64,000 nucleotides of DNA from Litoditis marina (Eukaryota; Nematoda; Chromadorea; Rhabditida; Rhabditidae). This document shows, piece after piece, positions 46,015 through 58,489 of the stretch. Location: the NCBI GenBank assembly GCA_964036275.1, contig OZ038436.1, positions 23,029,904 to 23,093,903 of the forward strand, given 5' to 3'. A program made the translations under genes and the position numbers. Position 1 is the first letter of the stretch. Every line of letters begins with the position of its first letter. Below the pieces are notes generated by a model. The model was not told the DNA's origin, did not search any database, and saw only the letters and a program-made list of their open reading frames with translations.

Positions 46015-46086
46015 AGGTCCCGGGGAGATTTGAACTCCCGTCGCAGGATTCAGAGTCCTGAGTGCTAACCGCTACACCACGGGACC
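46015..46086 (-). tRNA. trnQ(cug): tRNA-Gln (CUG), copy 63
   Basis: Consensus sequence; spacing 434 bp. Confidence 0.97.
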
Positions 46087-46493
46087 GCTGTTCCTATCCC
46101 ATTCATTCGCAGGGACATGTTCACCCTGCGAGACGATTGATAAATAGAGTGGCGACGGAGAAATGAGTGAACACAGAAGGAAATAGTCAAAACGCATCCA
46201 CTCGTTGTAAAACCTTGATTTTGTTTCTAATTAGAGGTGAAGATACTGTTCAACTCTCCAACAACTTATGTTAACTAGTTTTGAGACATTTTAATTACCA
46301 TTCATATTTTTTACAAAAACAATTTGACACTACAAAGTTTTTTTCCTGTTCATATGTTATATGGAAACTAACATGTTACAAAGTAATATGTTAGTTTCCA
46401 AATGTTGTATAAAAAAGCGGTGACCTTTTTGTTGTCGTTTCATCAAAATTGTGCCATTACTACAGTTTTCTGTGGAAAAAAAAACCAAAAGAT

Positions 46494-46565
46494 AGGTCCC
46501 GGGGAGATTTGAACTCCCGTCGCAGGATTCAGAGTCCTGACTGCTAACCGCTACACCACGGGACC
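46494..46565 (-). tRNA. trnQ(cug): tRNA-Gln (CUG), copy 64
   Basis: The D stem reads GCAGTC instead of GCACTC, which breaks the G10-C25 pair. The upstream hairpin is also damaged (CGCAAGGAC, CACCGTGCG). Confidence 0.85.
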
Positions 46566-46974
46566 GCTGTTCCTAGCACATTCATTCGCAAGGACATGTT
46601 CACCGTGCGAGAAGATTGATAAATAGAGTGGCGACGGAGAAATGAGTGAACACAGAAGGAAATAGTCAAAACGCATCCACTCGTTGTCAAACCTTGATTT
46701 TGTTTCTAATTAATAGTGAAGATACTGTTCAACTCTCCAACAACTTATGTTAACTTGTTTTGAGACATTTTAATTAACATTCATATTTTTCACAAAAAGT
46801 ATTTGACACTACAAAGTTTTTTTTTCCTGTTCATATGTTATATGGAAACTAACATGTTACAAAGTAATATGTTAGTTTCCAAATGTTGTATAAAAAAGCG
46901 GTGACCTTTTTGTTGTCATTTCATCAAAATTGTGCCATTACTACAGTTTTCTGTGGAAAAAAAAACCAAAAGAT

Positions 46975-47046
46975 AGGTCCCGGGGAGATTTGAACTCCCG
47001 TCGCAGGATTCAGAGTCCTGAGTGCTAACCGCTACACCACGGGACC
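46975..47046 (-). tRNA. trnQ(cug): tRNA-Gln (CUG), copy 65
   Basis: Consensus sequence; spacing 481 bp. The last tRNA of the window. Confidence 0.97.
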
Positions 47047-47689
47047 GCTGTTCCTAGCACATTCATTCGCAGGGACATGTTCACATTGCGAGACGATTGA
47101 TAAATAGAGTGGCGACGGAGAAATGAGTGAACACAGAAGGAAATAGTCAAAACGCATCCACTCGTTGTCAAACCTTGATTTTGTTTCTAATTAAAGGTGA
47201 AGATACTGTTCAACTCTTCAACAACTTATGATAACTTGTTTTGAGAGATTTTAATTACCATTTATATTTTTTACAAAAAGTATTTGACACTACAAAGTTT
47301 TTTTCCTGTACATATGTTATATGGAAACTAACATGTTACAAAGTAATATGTTAGTTTCCAAATGTTGTATAAAAAAGCGGTGACCTTTTTGTTGTCATTT
47401 CATCAAAATTGTGCCATCACCACAGTTTTCTGTGGAAAAAATCAAAACATTTTTTTACAAAAAGTATTTGACACTACAAAGTAATTATATGTTAGTTCTC
47501 GAATGTTGTATGAAGAAGCGGTGACCTTTTTGTTGTCATTTCATCAAAATTGTGCCATTACTACAGTTTTCTGTGGAAAAAAAACAAAACATTTAAAAAA
47601 AAAGTATTTGACACTACAAAGTAATTATATGTTAGTTTTCGAATGTTGTATAAAAAAAGCGGTGACCTTTTTGTTGTCATTTCATCAAA
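47047..47689 (-). repeat. Degenerate array end without tRNA
   Basis: One unit spacer plus two partial spacers, each starting at AAAACATTT and carrying TGTTAGTT(C/T)TCGAATGTTG, like the extra part of the compound units. Ends at TTTCATCAAAA, fused to CAAGG of the first GC hairpin. Confidence 0.85.
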
Positions 47690-47734
47690 ACAAGGTAAGT
47701 CGCCGGCGGCTAAAGCCGCCTCCGCCTCCCTTGT
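47690..47734 (+). repeat. GC hairpin element 1
   Basis: 45 bp with outer inverted ends ACAAGG/CCTTGT, inner pairs AGGT/GCCT, and apical stem GGCGGC-TAAA-GCCGCC. Followed by TTTTTATTCCGGGCTGGCG. Marks the exact right boundary of the tRNA array. Confidence 0.85.
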
Positions 47735-47744
47735 TTTTATTCCG

Positions 47745-48775
<1,031 letters not shown>

Positions 48776-49248
48776 GAACAACAGAATTGAAAAATCTCTT
48801 TTTGTCTACTATTTTTGATGTGTAGAGAGTCTTCTTTTCTATCTTGTGAGCAGCATCCAGGAAGTAGGGAGTCCCAGTGGCCTTTACAGCAGCACTTCCA
48901 ACCATCCATCAAATTCACGGCAGCAGCTCCAGTCCAGTGCGGGCATCCTCGGGGCGAACAGAGCGTTCGAATGGCTCTCGCCCTTCCCGCTGCGCTTTTA
49001 TACCCATTTTCCTACCCTGTTAAGCCATTCCTGTTAACCGTGACGGCGTGAAACTCGTCTATCCTGTTTAGAGAAATTTTCTATTGCCAAATCCCAGCAA
49101 CAGCCGATCAGCCGATTGGGAAAAATGAAATTACACGCTGCCCACGCCATTTGCCTCACCCAGCTTGCCTCAGTTTCCTCACTATTTTTCGACCAAAAGT
49201 GCAGCAAAAAAGTTTCAGACAAACCAAATAGGCGAATTATAGAAAGGG
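48776..49248. repeat. Dispersed block A, copy 1
   Basis: Non-tandem sequence also found near 51935, 56669 and (3' part) 57835. It runs from ACAGAATTGAAAAATCTC through a GC-rich part (GTGAGCAGCATCCAGG) and TTAAGCCATTCCTGTTAAC to a terminal part with GACCAAAAGTGCA, directly before GC hairpin 2. On the - strand it carries TATAAAAG at 48995-49002. Confidence 0.8.
48995..49002 (-). promoter_or_regulatory. TATA-box-like motif in block A copy 1
   Basis: GGGTATAAAAGCGC on the - strand, in a GC-rich context. The corresponding sites are TATAAAAG in copy 2 (52199-52206) and TATATAAG in copies 3 and 4 (56889-56896, 57841-57848). Confidence 0.4.
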
Positions 49249-49293
49249 ACAAGGTAGGTCGCCGGCGGCTAAAGCCGCCTCCTCCTCCCTTGT
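49249..49293 (+). repeat. GC hairpin element 2
   Basis: Same apical stem as element 1, with TCCTCC for TCCGCC on the 3' side. Followed by the alternative tail GAGCCTAGGCCGGTGG. Confidence 0.85.
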
Positions 49294-49319
49294 TTGAGCC
49301 TAGGCCGGTGGCCGCGTCG

Positions 49320-49905
49320 AGGTGGGACTTACATAGACAGTGGAAATGGGGATAGAGGGGCTCACATAGACAGTCGGGTTTACATAGACAGTGAAAATGA
49401 AGACAGTGAGACTCACATAGCCATTGGGGCTTACATAGACAGTGGAAATGAAGACAGTGGGGCTCACACAGACAGTGAGGCTTACATAGACAGTGGAAGT
49501 GGAGACAGTGGGGCTCACATAGGCAGTGGGGCTTACATAGACAGTGGAAATGAAGACAGTGGGGCTCACACAGACAGTGGGGCTACATAGACAGTGGAAA
49601 TGGGGATAGATGGGGCTCACATAGACAGTGGGGCTCACATAGACAGTGGAAATGGGGATAGAGGGGCTCGCATACACAGTGGGGCTACATAGACAGTGGA
49701 AATGGGGATAGAGGGGCTCACATAGACAGTGGGGCTACATAGACAGTGGAAATGGGGATAGAGGGGCTCACATAGACAGTGGAAACTACATAGACAGTGA
49801 AAATGGGGAGAGTGGGGCTCACATAGACAGTGGGGCTTACATAGACAGTGGAAATTGAGACAGTGGGGCTCACATAGGCAGTGGGGCTTACATAGACAGT
49901 GAAAT
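49320..49905 (+). repeat. CACATAGACAG minisatellite block 1
   Basis: Short units built from ACATAGACAGTGG(G/A) with GGGCT or AAATGGGGATAGAGG linkers, in several interleaved lengths. Confidence 0.9.
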
Positions 49906-50240
49906 AGGCGGGAGCTTCCTGGCCCTCTTTTCTCCTAGACATAGGGCGCGGAAGTTATTCTCAACGTGTATCGCGGGATCTCTCCGTAACATAGAGCGCT
50001 ATACTTCTCTCAACATGAGCGCGAGAATTCTCCCTGACATAGAGCGCGAGAACCATTCCTAACATAGAGCGCGAGACTTTTCTTCATCATTGAGCGCGAG
50101 ACATCTCTCTCAAGACAGGCGAGACTCTTTTAAATTCTCTCTTTCTTTTCTCACGCTCTCCATTAACCCCCCCCCCCCCCCTTCTCTCTCATCATATGTC
50201 CCTCTTTCCGTCTCTCTCTCCGTCTCTCTCTCTCTCTCTC
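49906..50240 (+). repeat. AACATAGAGCGCGAG minisatellite block 2, with poly-C and CT tracts
   Basis: Degenerate gcgag-type units, then a C run at about 50167-50180 and CT-rich sequence. Parallels 59447-59900. Confidence 0.85.
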
Positions 50241-50760
50241 ATACACAGCAAAAATAGGATGAGTAGTGCTCACATAGACAGCGGAAATGGAGACAGTGGA
50301 GCTCACATAGACAGCGCAAATGGGGACAGTGGGACTCACATATACAGCGGAAATGAGGAGAGTGGGGCTCACATAGACATCGAAAATGGGGACAGTGGGA
50401 CTCACATAGACAGCGGAAATATGGACAGTGGGCTCACATAACAGCGAAAATGGGTACAGTGGAGCTCACATAGACAGCGAAAATGGGGACAGTGAAGTTC
50501 ACATGAACAGCGCAAATGGAAACAATGGGGCTCACATTGACAGCGGAAATGGGAACAGTCAGGCTAACATAGACAGCGCAAATGGGGACAGTGGGACTAC
50601 AGTGGGGCTCACATAGACAGCAGAAATGGGAACAGTGGGGTTAACATAGGCAGCGGGAATGGGGACATTGGGGCTCACATAAACAGCAAAAATGGGGACA
50701 GTGGGGATAACATACACGGCGAAAATGGAAACCGTGGAAATTGACAAACACAGCGAAAAT
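50241..50760 (+). repeat. CACATAGACAG minisatellite block 2 (33 bp type)
   Basis: Units near 33 bp: CACATAGACAGCG, AAAATGGGGAC, AGTGGGGCT. Confidence 0.9.
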
Positions 50761-51192
50761 GCAGAACAAAGGAAGCGCGACTTACAGTTTCACCGTTTTC
50801 TACTACATATGAGAACGAGAGTGAAAAAAAAACAGGACAGTTGGATAGAAGAATGGAAACTAATGAGAAAGATAGATATTTACCCAAAAATAAACGGCAA
50901 ATACCTGTTTCAGTGCATCCCAGCCGCCTCCCGAGTTGCCATAAGAACAAAATGGCTTTTTCCGAAATTGCCGCGTATGAACAGCTCTCGTAAACTCGTT
51001 TTCATTTTCTGACAGGAGAAAAACTATGATCCACCACTCCCCTATTCCACCATCAATTGAAAATGAAAAGCAAAAATCACGTATCTCCCACGCCTTCCAT
51101 CTCTCCCCAGTTCCATCATTTGCCTCACTCTTTTTCGACCAAAAGTGCAAAAATGATGGAATTGTTACAGAGTAAGCGAAATATAGAGTAGG
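50761..51192. repeat. Dispersed block B, copy 1
   Basis: Includes CAAAAATAAACGGCAAATACC, CATCCCAGCCGC, AACAAAATGGCTTTTTCC and GATCCACCACT. Related copies lie near 55200, 58490 and 60840. Ends at GC hairpin 3. No gene recognised. Confidence 0.8.
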
Positions 51193-51237
51193 ACAAGGTA
51201 GGTCGCCGGCGGCTAAAGCCGCCTCCGCCTCCCTTGT
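51193..51237 (+). repeat. GC hairpin element 3
   Basis: As element 1, with the tail TTTTTACTCCAGGCTGGCG. Confidence 0.85.
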
Positions 51238-51261
51238 TTTTACTCCAGGCTGGCGAGCTCT

Positions 51262-51934
51262 TATAGAGTTTTTGTTTAATTTTCGCTCCATTTGCTGAAC
51301 TCACGTTTGTCTCAACCATGTCAATCACGTTTTTATCAACATGAGACGCATTGATTTCTACTACATAAAGCAGGACATCTCTCTCCAACATAGAGCGGGA
51401 CATCTCTCTTTAACATAGAGCGCGAGATCTCTCTCTAACATAGAGCGCGAGACCTCTATCTAACATAGAGCGTGATATTTTCCCCTAACAGAGAACTCGA
51501 TACCTCTCTCTTACATAGGGCGCGGGAGTTCTCTCTAACATAGAGCGCGAGACTTCTCCCTAACATAGGGCGCGAGACCTCTATCTAACATAGAGCGTGA
51601 TATGTTCCCCTAACAGAGAACTTGATACCTCTCTCTGACATAGGGCGCGGGAGTTCTGTCTAACATAGAGCGCGAGATCTCTCTCTATCATAGAGCGCGA
51701 GAAGTCTCTCTAACATAGAGCGCGAGACTTTTCAACATAGGGCGCGAGATCTCTCTCTCTCTCTCTCTCTCTCTAACATAGAGCGCGAGACCTCTCAACA
51801 TAGGCGCGAGACTTCTCCCTAACATAGGGCGTGAGACCTCACTCTGACATAGGGCGTTCTCCGTTACATAGGGCGCGGTAAATCTCTTCACCATAGAGCG
51901 AGAGACCTCTCTCTAACATGGGACGCGGAAGTAA
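51262..51934 (+). repeat. AACATAGAGCGCGAG minisatellite block 3
   Basis: About 25 units, with (T/C)ATCTAACATAGAGCGTGATAT variants repeating at ~130 bp. Confidence 0.9.
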
Positions 51935-52467
51935 CCCGTAAGAACAATTAGTTTCAAAACAGCAGAACCCGAGAACAACACAGTAAAAAAATTATTTTTG
52001 TCTAAATTTTTTGGGGTGCAGAGTTTCTTCTCTTCTTCATCATGTGAGCAGCACCCGGCAGGTAGCAGGAGCCCCAGTGGCTCCTACTGCAGCACTCCCA
52101 ACCATCAGCCATCCAATCCATGGCAGCAGCTCCAGTCCAGGGCGGGCATCCTCGGGGCGAACAGAGCGTTCGAATGGCTCTCCCCTCGTCCCGCCGCGCT
52201 TTTATACCCATTTTCCCACCCTGTTAAGCCATTCCTGTTAAACGTGACGGCGTGAAACTCGTCTACTTGAGATGCACTTGCTATTGCGAAACTGCCCAGC
52301 AGCAACCGATTTTGGAAAATGAAATGCGCACGTTCTTTCACGTCTTAGCTAGAAAATCGCCGGCTTCAGTTTTCAGCTCATTTTCCGACTAAAAGTGCAA
52401 AAATGATGGAATTCGGTTACAAACAGACAGACAGACAGACAAACCAAGCAAGCGAAATATACAAAGG
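51935..52467. repeat. Dispersed block A, copy 2
   Basis: The fullest copy, with the GC-rich part from GTGAGCAGCACCCGG to CCGCCGCGC, TATAAAAG on the - strand at 52199-52206, and a (GACA) microsatellite before GC hairpin 4. Confidence 0.8.
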
Positions 52468-52512
52468 ACAAGGAAGGTCGCCGGCGGCTAAAGCCGCCTC
52501 CACCTCCCTTGT
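52468..52512 (+). repeat. GC hairpin element 4
   Basis: ACAAGGAAGG variant at the 5' end and TCCACC on the 3' side; stem intact. Confidence 0.85.
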
Positions 52513-53207
52513 TTTTACTCCAGGCTGGCGAGAGATTCTAGGAGTATTTGTATATTTTTCACCCAATTCACCGAACCCACATTTTTCTCAACCGTTTGTA
52601 TCATGTTTTTGACAACGCCACACTCTTCCTAACATAGAGAACGATATCTCTCTAACACAGACTGCGACATCTCTCCCTAACATAGATCGCGACACCTCTT
52701 CTTAACATAGAGTACGACATCTCTCCCTGACATAGAGCGCGACACCTCTTCTTAAAAAAACCGTTCCTCTCTAATTTGAGTTTCACGAAAAATTATAAAA
52801 GCTCAAAAAAGTTTCTAATGCCTTCCCATTGACCATGAAAAAACTTTCTGATTGAAAATTTGTAAAATTTGCATAACGTCAAGCAATAGAAAATGGGGCA
52901 TGAACATTTTCACTGTGACGCAATTTGACTTGGTTCATTCACATCCAGATTTATTTTGATTTTTTAGTTTCCAATTGTGTAGTCGCATGTGGAAGAGTAT
53001 TTTGAAATATTTTTGCACTTCTTTACGCTATTTTGAGCATACCCCGTACGCACTCCCCTATCGGTGTCATTACGTAAGCCGCTTTTCTGAGAAAACGAAG
53101 CAAGATAGGGATATAGAAGTATATATTTTTGTCAATGGTTTTCAGTTTGCCATAGGATCACATTGTTAACTCGAAGGTCAAAATTAAAGCGGGACGGATT
53201 CTTTATC
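52513..53207. other. Mixed minisatellite remnant and unique AT-rich sequence
   Basis: A few gcgac-type units (about 52620-52755) are followed by ~450 bp of sequence not seen elsewhere in the window. It replaces the 5' half of GC hairpin 5. Short ORFs only. Confidence 0.6.
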
Positions 53208-53231
53208 TAAAGCCGCCTCCTCCTCCCTTGT
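53208..53231 (+). repeat. GC hairpin element 5, 3' half only
   Basis: Starts at TAAAGCCGCC; the 5' half has been replaced by unrelated AT-rich sequence. Tail of the GAGCCTAGGCCG type. Confidence 0.75.
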
Positions 53232-53324
53232 TTGAGCCTAGGCCGATGGGCGCGTCGAGATGTTTTTTTTTGTTTCCGGAGTCCTCAAGCGCAAGTACTT
53301 TTTACATAGAACGCAAAGAACAGA

Positions 53325-55199
53325 GCGCGATGGTTCTCCAGTGGGGCTCACATAGACATTGGGGCTACATAGACAGTGAAAATGGGGATAGAGGGGCTCA
53401 CATATACAGTGAGGCTACATAGACAGTGAAAATGGGGATAGAGGGGCTCACTTATACAGTGAGGCTACATAGACAGTGAAAATATGAATAGAGGGGCTCA
53501 CATAGACAGTGGGGCTTACATAGACAGTGGAAATGGAGACAGTGGGGCTCACAAAGACAGGGGGGCTACATAGACAGTGAAAATGGGGATAGAGGGGCTC
53601 ACATATACAGTGAGGCTACATAGACAGTGAAAATGGGGATAGAGGAGCTCACATATACAGTGAGGCTACATAGACAGTGAAAATATGAATAGAGGGGCTC
53701 ACATAGACAGTGGGGCTTACATAGACAGTGGAAATGGAGACAGTGGGGCTCACATAGACAGGGGGGCTACATAGACAGTGAAAATGGGGATAGAGGGGCT
53801 CACATATACAGTGAGGCTACATAGACAGTGAAAATATGAATAGAGGGGCTCACATAGACAGTGGGGCTTACATAGACAGTGGAAATGGAGACAGTGGGGC
53901 TCACATATACAGGGGGGCTACATAGACAGTGAAAATGGGGATAGAGGGGCTCACATATACAGTGAGGCTACATAGACAGTGAAAATGGGGATAGAGGGGC
54001 TCACATAGACAGTGGGGCTTACATAGACAGTGGAAATGGGGATAGAGGGGCTCACATAGACAGTGAGGCTACATAGACAGTGAAAATGGGGATAGAGGGG
54101 CTCACATAGACAGTGGGTCTTACATAGACAGTGGGGCTCATACAGACAGTGAAATTGGGGACAGTGGGGCTTACATAGACAGTGGGGCTAACATAGACAG
54201 TTGAAATTGGAAAAGTGGAGCTCACATAGACAGTGGGGCTTACACAGACAGTGGATAGTGGGGCTCACATATACAGTGGGGCTTACATAGACAGTGGGGC
54301 TCATACAGACAGTGAAATTGGGGACAATGGGGCTCACATAGACAGTGGGGCTTACATAGACAGTGGAAATGGAGACAGTGGGGCTCACATAGACAGTGAG
54401 GCAACATAGACAGTGGAAATGGGGATAGAGGGGCTCACATAGACAGTGGGGCTTACATAGACAGTGGGGACGGGGATATAGGGGCTCACATAGACAGTGG
54501 GGCTTACATAGACAGTGGAAATGAAGACAGTGGGGCTCACATAGACAGTGAGGCTACATAGACAGTGGAAATGGGGATAGAGGGGCTCAAATAAACAGTG
54601 GGGCTTACATAGACAGTGGAAATGGGGATAGAGGGGCTCACATAGACAGTGGGGCTACATAGACAGTAGATATGGGGATAGAGGGGCTCACATAGACAGT
54701 GGGGCTTACATAGACCGTGGAAATGAAGACAGTGGGGCTCACATAGACAGTGGAAATGGGGATAGAGGGGCTCAAATAAACAGTGGGGCTTACATAGACA
54801 GTGGAAATGGGGATAGAGGGGCTCACATAGACAGTGGGGCTTCCATAGACAGCGAAAATGGGGAAAGTGGGGCTCACATAGACAGTGGACTTACATAGAC
54901 AGTGGGAACGGGGATATAGGGGCTCACATAGACAGTGGGGCTTACATAGACAGTGAAAATGGGGAAAGTGGGGCTCACATAGACAGTGGGGATTACATAG
55001 ACAGTGGAAATGGGGATAGTAGGGCTCACATAGACAGTGGGGCTTACATAGACAGTGAAAATGAGGAAAGTGGGGCTCACATAGACAGTGGGAATTACAT
55101 AGACAGTGGAAATGGGGATAGTAGGGCTCACATAGACAGTGGGACTTACATAGACAGTGAAAATGGCAGTGAAAATGACAGTGAAAAATACAATTTTTC
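53325..55199 (+). repeat. CACATAGACAG minisatellite block 3 (largest)
   Basis: About 1.9 kb of ACATAGACAGTG units alternating GGGCT(T)ACATAGACAGTG and (G/A)AAATGGGGATAGAGGGGCT. Longer blocks repeat near 53510, 53710 and 53850 (~200 and ~140 bp apart). Confidence 0.92.
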
Positions 55200-55622
55200 T
55201 CAACATAGGGCGTAAACATCTAACAATGAGAAACGTTGATTATAATTGAAAGAAGATGGTTGAAGAGAAGAATGAAAAGAAAGAGAGAAAAGGAAGTAGA
55301 TGAAGCCAAAAATAAACAGCAAATACCTCTTTCAATGCATCCCAGCCGCTTCCCAAGTCGCCAGTAAAACAAAATGGCTTCTATATTTGCCGCGTAGCTC
55401 ACGTTAACTCGTTTTGATTTTCTATCCCCCAAAAAAAACGGTGATCCACCACTTCTCATCCCACTACCAATTGAAAATGAAAAACGAAAAGCACGGATTC
55501 CACGCCTTTCCAGTTGGAAAGTGCAAACTGTGTGATTTCTCCAAATTCTCGACCAAAAGTGCAAAAGTGTGTGAATTGTTACACACAAACCCACAAACCA
55601 AATAAGCGCTTTATAATAGAGG
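55200..55622. repeat. Dispersed block B, copy 2
   Basis: Begins with TAACAATGAGAAACGTTGATT, shared with the copy at 58490. Ends at GC hairpin 6. Confidence 0.8.
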
Positions 55623-55667
55623 ACAAGGTAAGTCGCCGGCGGCTAAAGCCGCCTCCGCCTCCCTTGT
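55623..55667 (+). repeat. GC hairpin element 6
   Basis: Same as element 1, including GTAAGT, and followed by nearly the same ~1.3 kb (see findings). Confidence 0.85.
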
Positions 55668-55734
55668 TTTTATTCCGGGCTGGCGAGAGCTTCCTGGCCC
55701 TATTTTTTTCTGAAATGGACCGCGAAAGCTCTCC

Positions 55735-55986
55735 TTAACATAGAGCACAGAAGGTGTCCTTGATTGCGAGACCTCTCACTAACTTAGGGTGCGAGACCTC
55801 TCCAGAACGCGAGTCATATTTTTAACATCGAGGGCGAGTCTTCTATCTAACATAGAGCGCGAGTCCTCTCTCTAACATAGAGCGCGAGACCTCTCTCTGG
55901 CACAGAGCGCGAGATCTCTCTCTGGCATGGATCGCAAGACCTTTCTCTAACGTAGAGCGCGAAACCTTTCTATAACATAGGGCGCG

Positions 55987-56066
<80 letters not shown>

Positions 56067-56575
56067 ACATAGAGCGCGATTCCTCTCTCTAACATAAGGC
56101 GCGGGAAATCCCCCCTAACATAGAACGTGAGTCCTTTCTCTAACATAGGGCGCGGGAGATCCCCCCTAACATAGAGCGCAAGACCTCTCTCTAACATAAG
56201 GCGCGATTTCTCTCTCTCTCTCTCTCTAACATAGAGCGCGAGTCCTCTCTCTAACATAGGGCGCGGGAAATCCCCCCTAACATAGAACGTGAGTCCTTTC
56301 TCTAACATAGGGCGCAGGAAATCCCCCCTAACATAGAGCGCGAGACCTCTCTCTAACATAGGGCGTGGGAGATCCCCTAACATAGAGCGCGAGACCTCTC
56401 TCTCTCTCTCTGGCATAAATCGCAAGACCTTTCTCTAACGTAGAGCGCGAAATCTTTCTCTAACTTAGAGCGCGAAACCGCTCTCTAACATATAGCGCGA
56501 GACCTCTCTGTGGCATAGATCGCGAGATCTCTCTCTTCAACATAGAGCGCGAGACTTTTCTCTAACATAGGGTGC

Positions 56576-56614
<39 letters not shown>

Positions 56615-56668
56615 CTCTCTCTCTAACATAGAGCGCGAGACTATTTTTTAACATCGGGCGCGGAAAGA
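55735..56668 (+). repeat. AACATAGAGCGCGAG minisatellite block 4 with (CT)n
   Basis: The same opening sequence as block 1 after hairpin 1. (CT)n at 55989-56065 and shorter tracts near 56209 and 56580. Confidence 0.9.
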
Positions 56669-57151
56669 ACAACAGAATTGAAAAATCTCTTTTTGTCTAC
56701 TATTTTTGATGTGTAGAGAGTCTTCTTTTCTATCTTGTGAGCAGCATCCAGGAAGTAGGGAGCCCCAGTGGCTCCTACAGCAGCACTCCCAACCATCAGC
56801 CATCCAGTCCACGGCAGCAGCTCCAGTCCAGTGCGGGCATCCTCGGAGCGAACAGAGAGTTCGAATGGCTCTCCCTCTTCCGGCCGCGCTTATATACCCA
56901 TTTCCTACTCCTGTTAAGCCATTCCTGTTAACGTGACGGCGTGAAACTCGTCTACTTGAGATGCACTTGCTATTGCAAAACTGCCCAGCAGCAACCGATT
57001 TGGAAAATGAATTGCTCACGTTTGCTCACGTCTCAGCTAGAAAATCGCCGGCTTCAGTTTTTGGCCCATTTTCCGACTAAAAGTGCAAAAATGATGGAAT
57101 TCGGTTACAAACAGACAGACAGACAAACCAAGCAAGGCAAATATACAAAGG
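56669..57151. repeat. Dispersed block A, copy 3
   Basis: Close to copy 1 in its first half and to copy 2 in its second half. TATATAAG on the - strand at 56889-56896. Confidence 0.8.
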
Positions 57152-57196
57152 ACAAGGTAGGTCGCCGGCGGCTAAAGCCGCCTCCGCCTCCCTTGT
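57152..57196 (+). repeat. GC hairpin element 7
   Basis: Consensus form, preceded by ATATACAAAGG. Confidence 0.85.
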
Positions 57197-57269
57197 TTTT
57201 ATTCCGGGCTGGCGAGAGATTCTGAGAGTATTTGTTCAATTTTCGCTCCATCTGTCGAATTCACGTTTT

Positions 57270-57834
57270 CTTTCAACATGACGCGCAATAGTCCTCTCTC
57301 TGACATAGAACGTGAGTCCTATCTTTTACATTATGCGCGATCCCTCTCTCTAACATAGAGCGTGGGTCCTCTCTCTCTAACATAGAGCGCGAGACCTTTC
57401 CCTAACACAGAGCGCGAGACCTTTTCCTATCATCGGGCCCGAGACCTCTTCTTAACATAGAGCGCGAGAACTGTCCCTAACATAGAGCGTGAAACCTCTC
57501 TCTAACATAGAGCGCGAGACCACTCCCTAACATGGAGCGCGAGACCCCTCTCTCACATAATGCGCGATTCCTCTCTCTAACATAGAGCGTGGGTCCTCTC
57601 GCCAACATAGAGCGTGAGTCCTCTCTCTAACATAGAGCGTGGGTCCTCTCTCTCTAACATAGAGCGCGAGGCCTTTCCCTAACATAGAGCGCGAGACCAC
57701 TCTCTAACATAGAGCGCGAGACCTCTCTCTAACGTAGAGCGCCAGTCTTCTTCCTAACTAAGGGTGCGAGACCTTCCCCTAACAGAACACGGGAGCTCTC
57801 TCTAACATAGGGCGCGGAAGTGACCCGTAACAAC
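57270..57834 (+). repeat. AACATAGAGCGCGAG minisatellite block 5
   Basis: About 22 degenerate units without long CT tracts. Confidence 0.9.
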
Positions 57835-58101
57835 CATTAGCTTATATACCCATTTCCTACTCCTGTTAAGCCATTCCTGTTAACCGTGACGGCGTGAAAC
57901 TTGTCTACTTGAGATGCACTAGCTATTGCTCAACTGCCCAGCAGCAACCGATTTCGAGAAATGAAATGCGCACGTTCTCTCACGTCTTAGCTAGAAAATC
58001 GCCGGCTTCAGTTTTCGGCCCATTTTTCGGCTAAAAGTGCAAAAATGATGGAATTCGGTTACAAACAGACAGACAAACCAAGCAAGCGAAATATACAAAG
58101 G
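57835..58101. repeat. Dispersed block A, copy 4 (5' truncated)
   Basis: Starts abruptly at the TATA-like site (CTTATATACCC) and continues to GC hairpin 8. Confidence 0.8.
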
Positions 58102-58146
58102 ACAAGGTAGGTCGCCGGCGGCTAAAGCCGCCTCCGCCTCCCTTGT
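58102..58146 (+). repeat. GC hairpin element 8
   Basis: Consensus form; the tail is shortened (CCTTGTATTCCGGGC). Confidence 0.85.
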
Positions 58147-58164
58147 ATTCCGGGCTGGCGAGAG

Positions 58165-58489
58165 CAGTGAAATGGTGAAATGGTGAAGAGCAGTGAAATG
58201 GGGATAGAGGGGCTCGCATAGACAGTGGGGCTACATAGACAGTGGAAATGGGGATAGAGGGGCTCACATAGACAGTGTGGCTACATAGACAGTCGAAATG
58301 GGGATAGAGGGGCTCACATAGACAGTGGAAACTACATAGACAGTGAAAATGGGGAGAGTGGGGCTCACATAGACAGTGGGGCTTACATAAACAGTGGAAA
58401 TGGGGATAGAGGGGCTCACATAGACAGTGGAAACTACATAGACAGTGAAATAAGGCGCGGAATTTTTTCTATTGAAGGCGCGGGAATTT
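58165..58489 (+). repeat. CACATAGACAG minisatellite block 4
   Basis: A short array like block 1, including the GTGGAAACTACATAGACAG variant. Confidence 0.9.

Larger units (their letters stand above)
34734..47689 (-). repeat. Right tRNA-Gln tandem array (1 + and 26 - strand tRNAs)
   Basis: The same unit as the left array. After one + strand unit (to about 34999) all units are on the - strand. Spacings fall in classes: 472-481 bp (full), 428-436 bp (no complete spacer hairpin), and 617-618 bp (compound, with part of the spacer doubled; copies 58-61). The last ~640 bp (47047-47689) hold one full and two partial spacers with no tRNA, ending abruptly at the first GC hairpin of the minisatellite region. 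Confidence 0.95.

Noticed and set aside
47690..47734. Twister or other small self-cleaving ribozyme in the GC hairpin
   Set aside because: The conserved internal loops of twister are absent on both strands; only a simple two-part stem is present.
54638..55219. 193-codon - strand ORF of repeated CLCEPH/FPHFHCL units, with similar frames at 54874-55206, 60304-60807 and 59691-60311
   Set aside because: They lie wholly in the CACATAGACAG minisatellite, are open in several frames because units are often multiples of three, and show no start context or family.
55970..56425. 151-codon ORF rich in RERERE and MLERGLALYVRG
   Set aside because: It is a translation of (CT)n and the gcgag minisatellite; the same pattern appears in every such block.
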